Assembly (NCBI RefSeq): GCF_914767665.1
Contig: NC_059503.1
Coordinates: 2,728,001-2,792,000, forward strand
Source: Harmonia axyridis
Lineage: Eukaryota > Arthropoda > Insecta > Coleoptera > Coccinellidae
Direction: 5' to 3'
DNA length: 64,000 nucleotides
This document shows, one piece after another, positions 61,736 to 64,000 of this stretch. The notes beneath the pieces are model-generated. The model made no database searches. It saw nothing but the letters and a program-made list of their open reading frames with translations, and was not told where the DNA came from. A program made the position numbers and the translations under genes. Numbering within the stretch: the stretch's first letter is position 1; each line of letters starts with the position of its first letter.

Positions 61736-63180
61736 TATACCCCATTGATCCTCCATGAAAATCAAAGTTTAAAAAAATTAAAAAAAAAATTGATATTGTG
61801 CAGATCATAGAAAATATTCATTTATCGATGAAAATCTCTGGCTCTGAGCATTCACGTCAATATAACCGGAATTACATCAGAGTCAATTCCGCAGAAATTG
61901 CAATGAATCAACAAATTACAACACGTTCCATCTCAAACGGTTCAAATGTATTCAATTTCATGTAAATGATGTTTATTTTCAAGGGCAATACCATCATCAT
62001 TCTCTAATTAGGAAGTGTGTCAGGAATAAAGGTACAGGTGCTTCGTTCCAATGGCCCAAAACCTAGTTATCTTCGACTTACGTACTTGGAAATCTTCTCA
62101 CGTTTCGATCTGATACATACAATGCGGTATGATTCGATAACTTTGCTATTGTTATCGCCACGCTGAAAAAAAAATGTAATTTCCCACGCGAAACAGTGTT
62201 TCGTGTAGGTACAAATTTTCTCCATTATTATTGTTGGTGGGGATTTCGTTTCATTATTTAAATATTTACAATACGAAACTTTCTTCAAATATGGAGGCGA
62301 AGTAGAATATTATCTGTTATTATAAGTATTCTAATTTCCATTATTTTATTATGTAAATAACAATACGTTACACAGTAACAGTAGCTGATTTTTCACTTTT
62401 TGAGTAAGTTATTCGAAATGGTATTGATATCATTACTATCAATTTTTCACTTTCTCTTATCTCTCGAAATATCTCAACAATAACAATTGTTTCGCTACAC
62501 AGTAGCAGATTTTAAATAACAGTTATTCAAAATAGTATTAATAACAATAACAATTGTTTAAATACACAGTAGCAGTAGCAGATTTTTTACATTTTGAATA
62601 GCAGTTATTCAAAATAGCATTAATATTCAAATACAAGTTTTCAGTTTTCCTTATCTCGCGGAATACATCATCCCAATAATGACAGAGTTTTAAACTCAGA
62701 AATAATTGAGAGTAATTGACAAAAGATTGAGTGAAGCGAGAGAACAATCGATCTATTTTGACAGTTACAACAATGAACGTCTTGAAAAAGTCAAGTATTG
62801 ACTCAAAAACTCAGACGTGGACAATAAACTCTAGACAGGTTGTGTTTCATAACTCGACAAAACTAACAATAAGAGTGTTTTTGCAATAATTAATAAGGAA
62901 TGCATACGGCGTACAAAAGACGCACTTACAATTTAACCTCATTCCAGTCAGTGATCAAAACCCGTTAGTTTTTACTGCCGAGTTCAACATGAAGAAGCTG
63001 AGGAATTCTGAACTCGATGACAGATATGCACTTTTAGTGAGTGCAAAACTCACCTTAATATCATTTATGAGACACTATTAGGAAGAATAATTATTGTTAA
63101 TTTTAGAAGCCATAGATAAGTGCGTAACATGAAAATGGTATTTTAATTTCGACACAAATGGAATGTTGGACTGAAAAGGG
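61736..63180. other. Gene-free stretch
   Basis: AT-rich sequence without a supported gene. Between about 62340 and 62640 the words cacagtaacagtagc/cacagtagcag, cagttattcaaaatag and aataacaattgttt recur at short spacing, suggesting an eroded local repeat. Confidence 0.5.
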
Positions 63181-63192
63181 TCTCAAACGATT

Positions 63193-63271
63193 AACAGGCT
63201 ATTTGAAAAGTCCCCGTTCTACAATAGTGAGACACATTTTTCGGCAAAATTCGATTTTATTATTCAATATA
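63193..63271. mobile_element. Terminal fragment of the DD34D mariner family
   Basis: The sequence from aacaggctatttgaaaagtc to tttattattcaata matches the left end of the element at 60494 (aaaagtccccg.tcta, gcaaaattc.attttattatt). It is cut at its right by the insertion of copy H. The remainder of the interrupted element would be expected beyond the window. Confidence 0.7.
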
Positions 63272-64000
63272 ACGGGTGTTTTTTTCGAGGTATATAACTT
63301 TAAGTTGACATTACTGTTCAAGATGGTGACCGATTTAACATCTGCAAGTGATTTATTCTCAGTTTGGTTTGGCAATTCATCATGAATAGACTCACGCCTG
63401 AACAACGTTTGCAAATAGTGCAATTTTATTTCGAAAACAATGGTTCTGTGCGGAATACATATCGCGCACTACGTCCATTTTATTTTGTTTAGCGATGAAG
63501 CGCACTTCTGGTTGAATGGCTACGTCAACAAACAAAACTGCCGCATTTCAGTGTGAAGCTAATCCTCAAGTGTATGTCGAAACACCGTTACATCCAGAAA
63601 AACTGACTGTTTGGTGCACTTTATGGGCTGGTGGAATCATTGGTCCGTACTTCTTCAAAAACGATGATGGCCAGAACGTTACAGTCAATGGTGATCGCTA
63701 TAGAGCCATGATCACTAACTTTATCATTCCTGAATTGAACAACCATGATGTCCAGGAGCTGTGGTTCCAACAAGACGGCGCAACATGTCACACAGCTTTT
63801 CACAATCGATTTATTGAAAGACACGTTTGGTGGTCGCCTAATTCCACGTTTTGGACCTGTGAATTAGCCTCCAAGATCTTGTGATTTAACAGCGCTACTT
63901 TCCGTGGGGCTATGTGAAGTCATTGGTCTATGCGGATAAGCCACAAACCCTTGACCATTTGGAAGACAACATTCGCCGTGCTATTGCCGATATACGGCCA
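63272..64000 (+). mobile_element. DD41D (rosa-like) mariner deletion derivative, copy H, cut by the window edge
   Basis: Starts ACGGGTGTTTTTTTCGAGG after a TA (63270-63271) and runs off the right edge. It has the long-type junction (cgtccattttattttgttt). The catalytic frame shifts at cgcatttcagtgtgaag near 63545, and the stretch between the second and third Asp has further damage (CHTAFHNRFIERHVWW). It is inserted in a fragment of the DD34D mariner family. Confidence 0.92.

Noticed and set aside
1..64000. CRISPR arrays, tRNA or rRNA genes, bacterial operons
   Set aside because: No regularly spaced short repeats, cloverleaf-like stretches or rRNA-like sequence were recognised; the window is eukaryotic.

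Overview
The window is nuclear DNA from an insect. The genes have many short introns, all with GT/AG ends, in an AT-rich background, and they encode animal proteins (UBR4, Vav, LEPROT/Vps55, an F-box/LRR protein). The intergenic DNA is packed with Tc1/mariner-type transposons. A beetle is my best guess, but that rests on impression rather than a diagnostic marker.

Layout. At 24-492 (+) is the 3' end of an unidentified gene. At 1248-1481 (-) is the first coding exon of Vav (calponin-homology start), whose remainder would lie off the left edge. At 3794-4183 (-) is a complete intronless LEPROT/Vps55 membrane protein gene. It is divergent from the dominant gene, UBR4/poe, at 5525-29895 (+). I could build UBR4 as 28 coding exons that stay in frame from ATG to TAA, giving 5171 residues, close to the usual ~5200. 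It includes the UBR box, a UIM-like helix and the C-terminal zinc module. At 32716-37325 (-) is an FBXL6-like F-box/LRR gene in 10 coding exons (707 residues). It converges on UBR4, with about 2.8 kb of gene-free DNA between the stop codons.

From 37.4 kb to the right edge I see little host coding sequence. The exceptions are a probable first coding exon at 47713-47857 (+) and a weaker candidate exon at about 58100-58313 (+). The rest is transposons and their debris: eight copies of a DD41D (rosa-like) mariner deletion derivative (two of the eight incomplete), three Tc1-like DD34E relics (one a palindromic foldback), one degenerate DD34D mariner, and two families of long-inverted-repeat foldback elements.

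The most interesting signals are in the mobile DNA. Every DD41D copy whose 5' half is present has the same internal deletion. It removes the DNA-binding half of the transposase and opens a new reading frame onto the catalytic domain. A Tc1 insertion has its own 'empty site' in a sister repeat about 5 kb away. Three large hairpin-forming elements sit in UBR4 introns. No CRISPR array, tRNA or rRNA gene was recognised.
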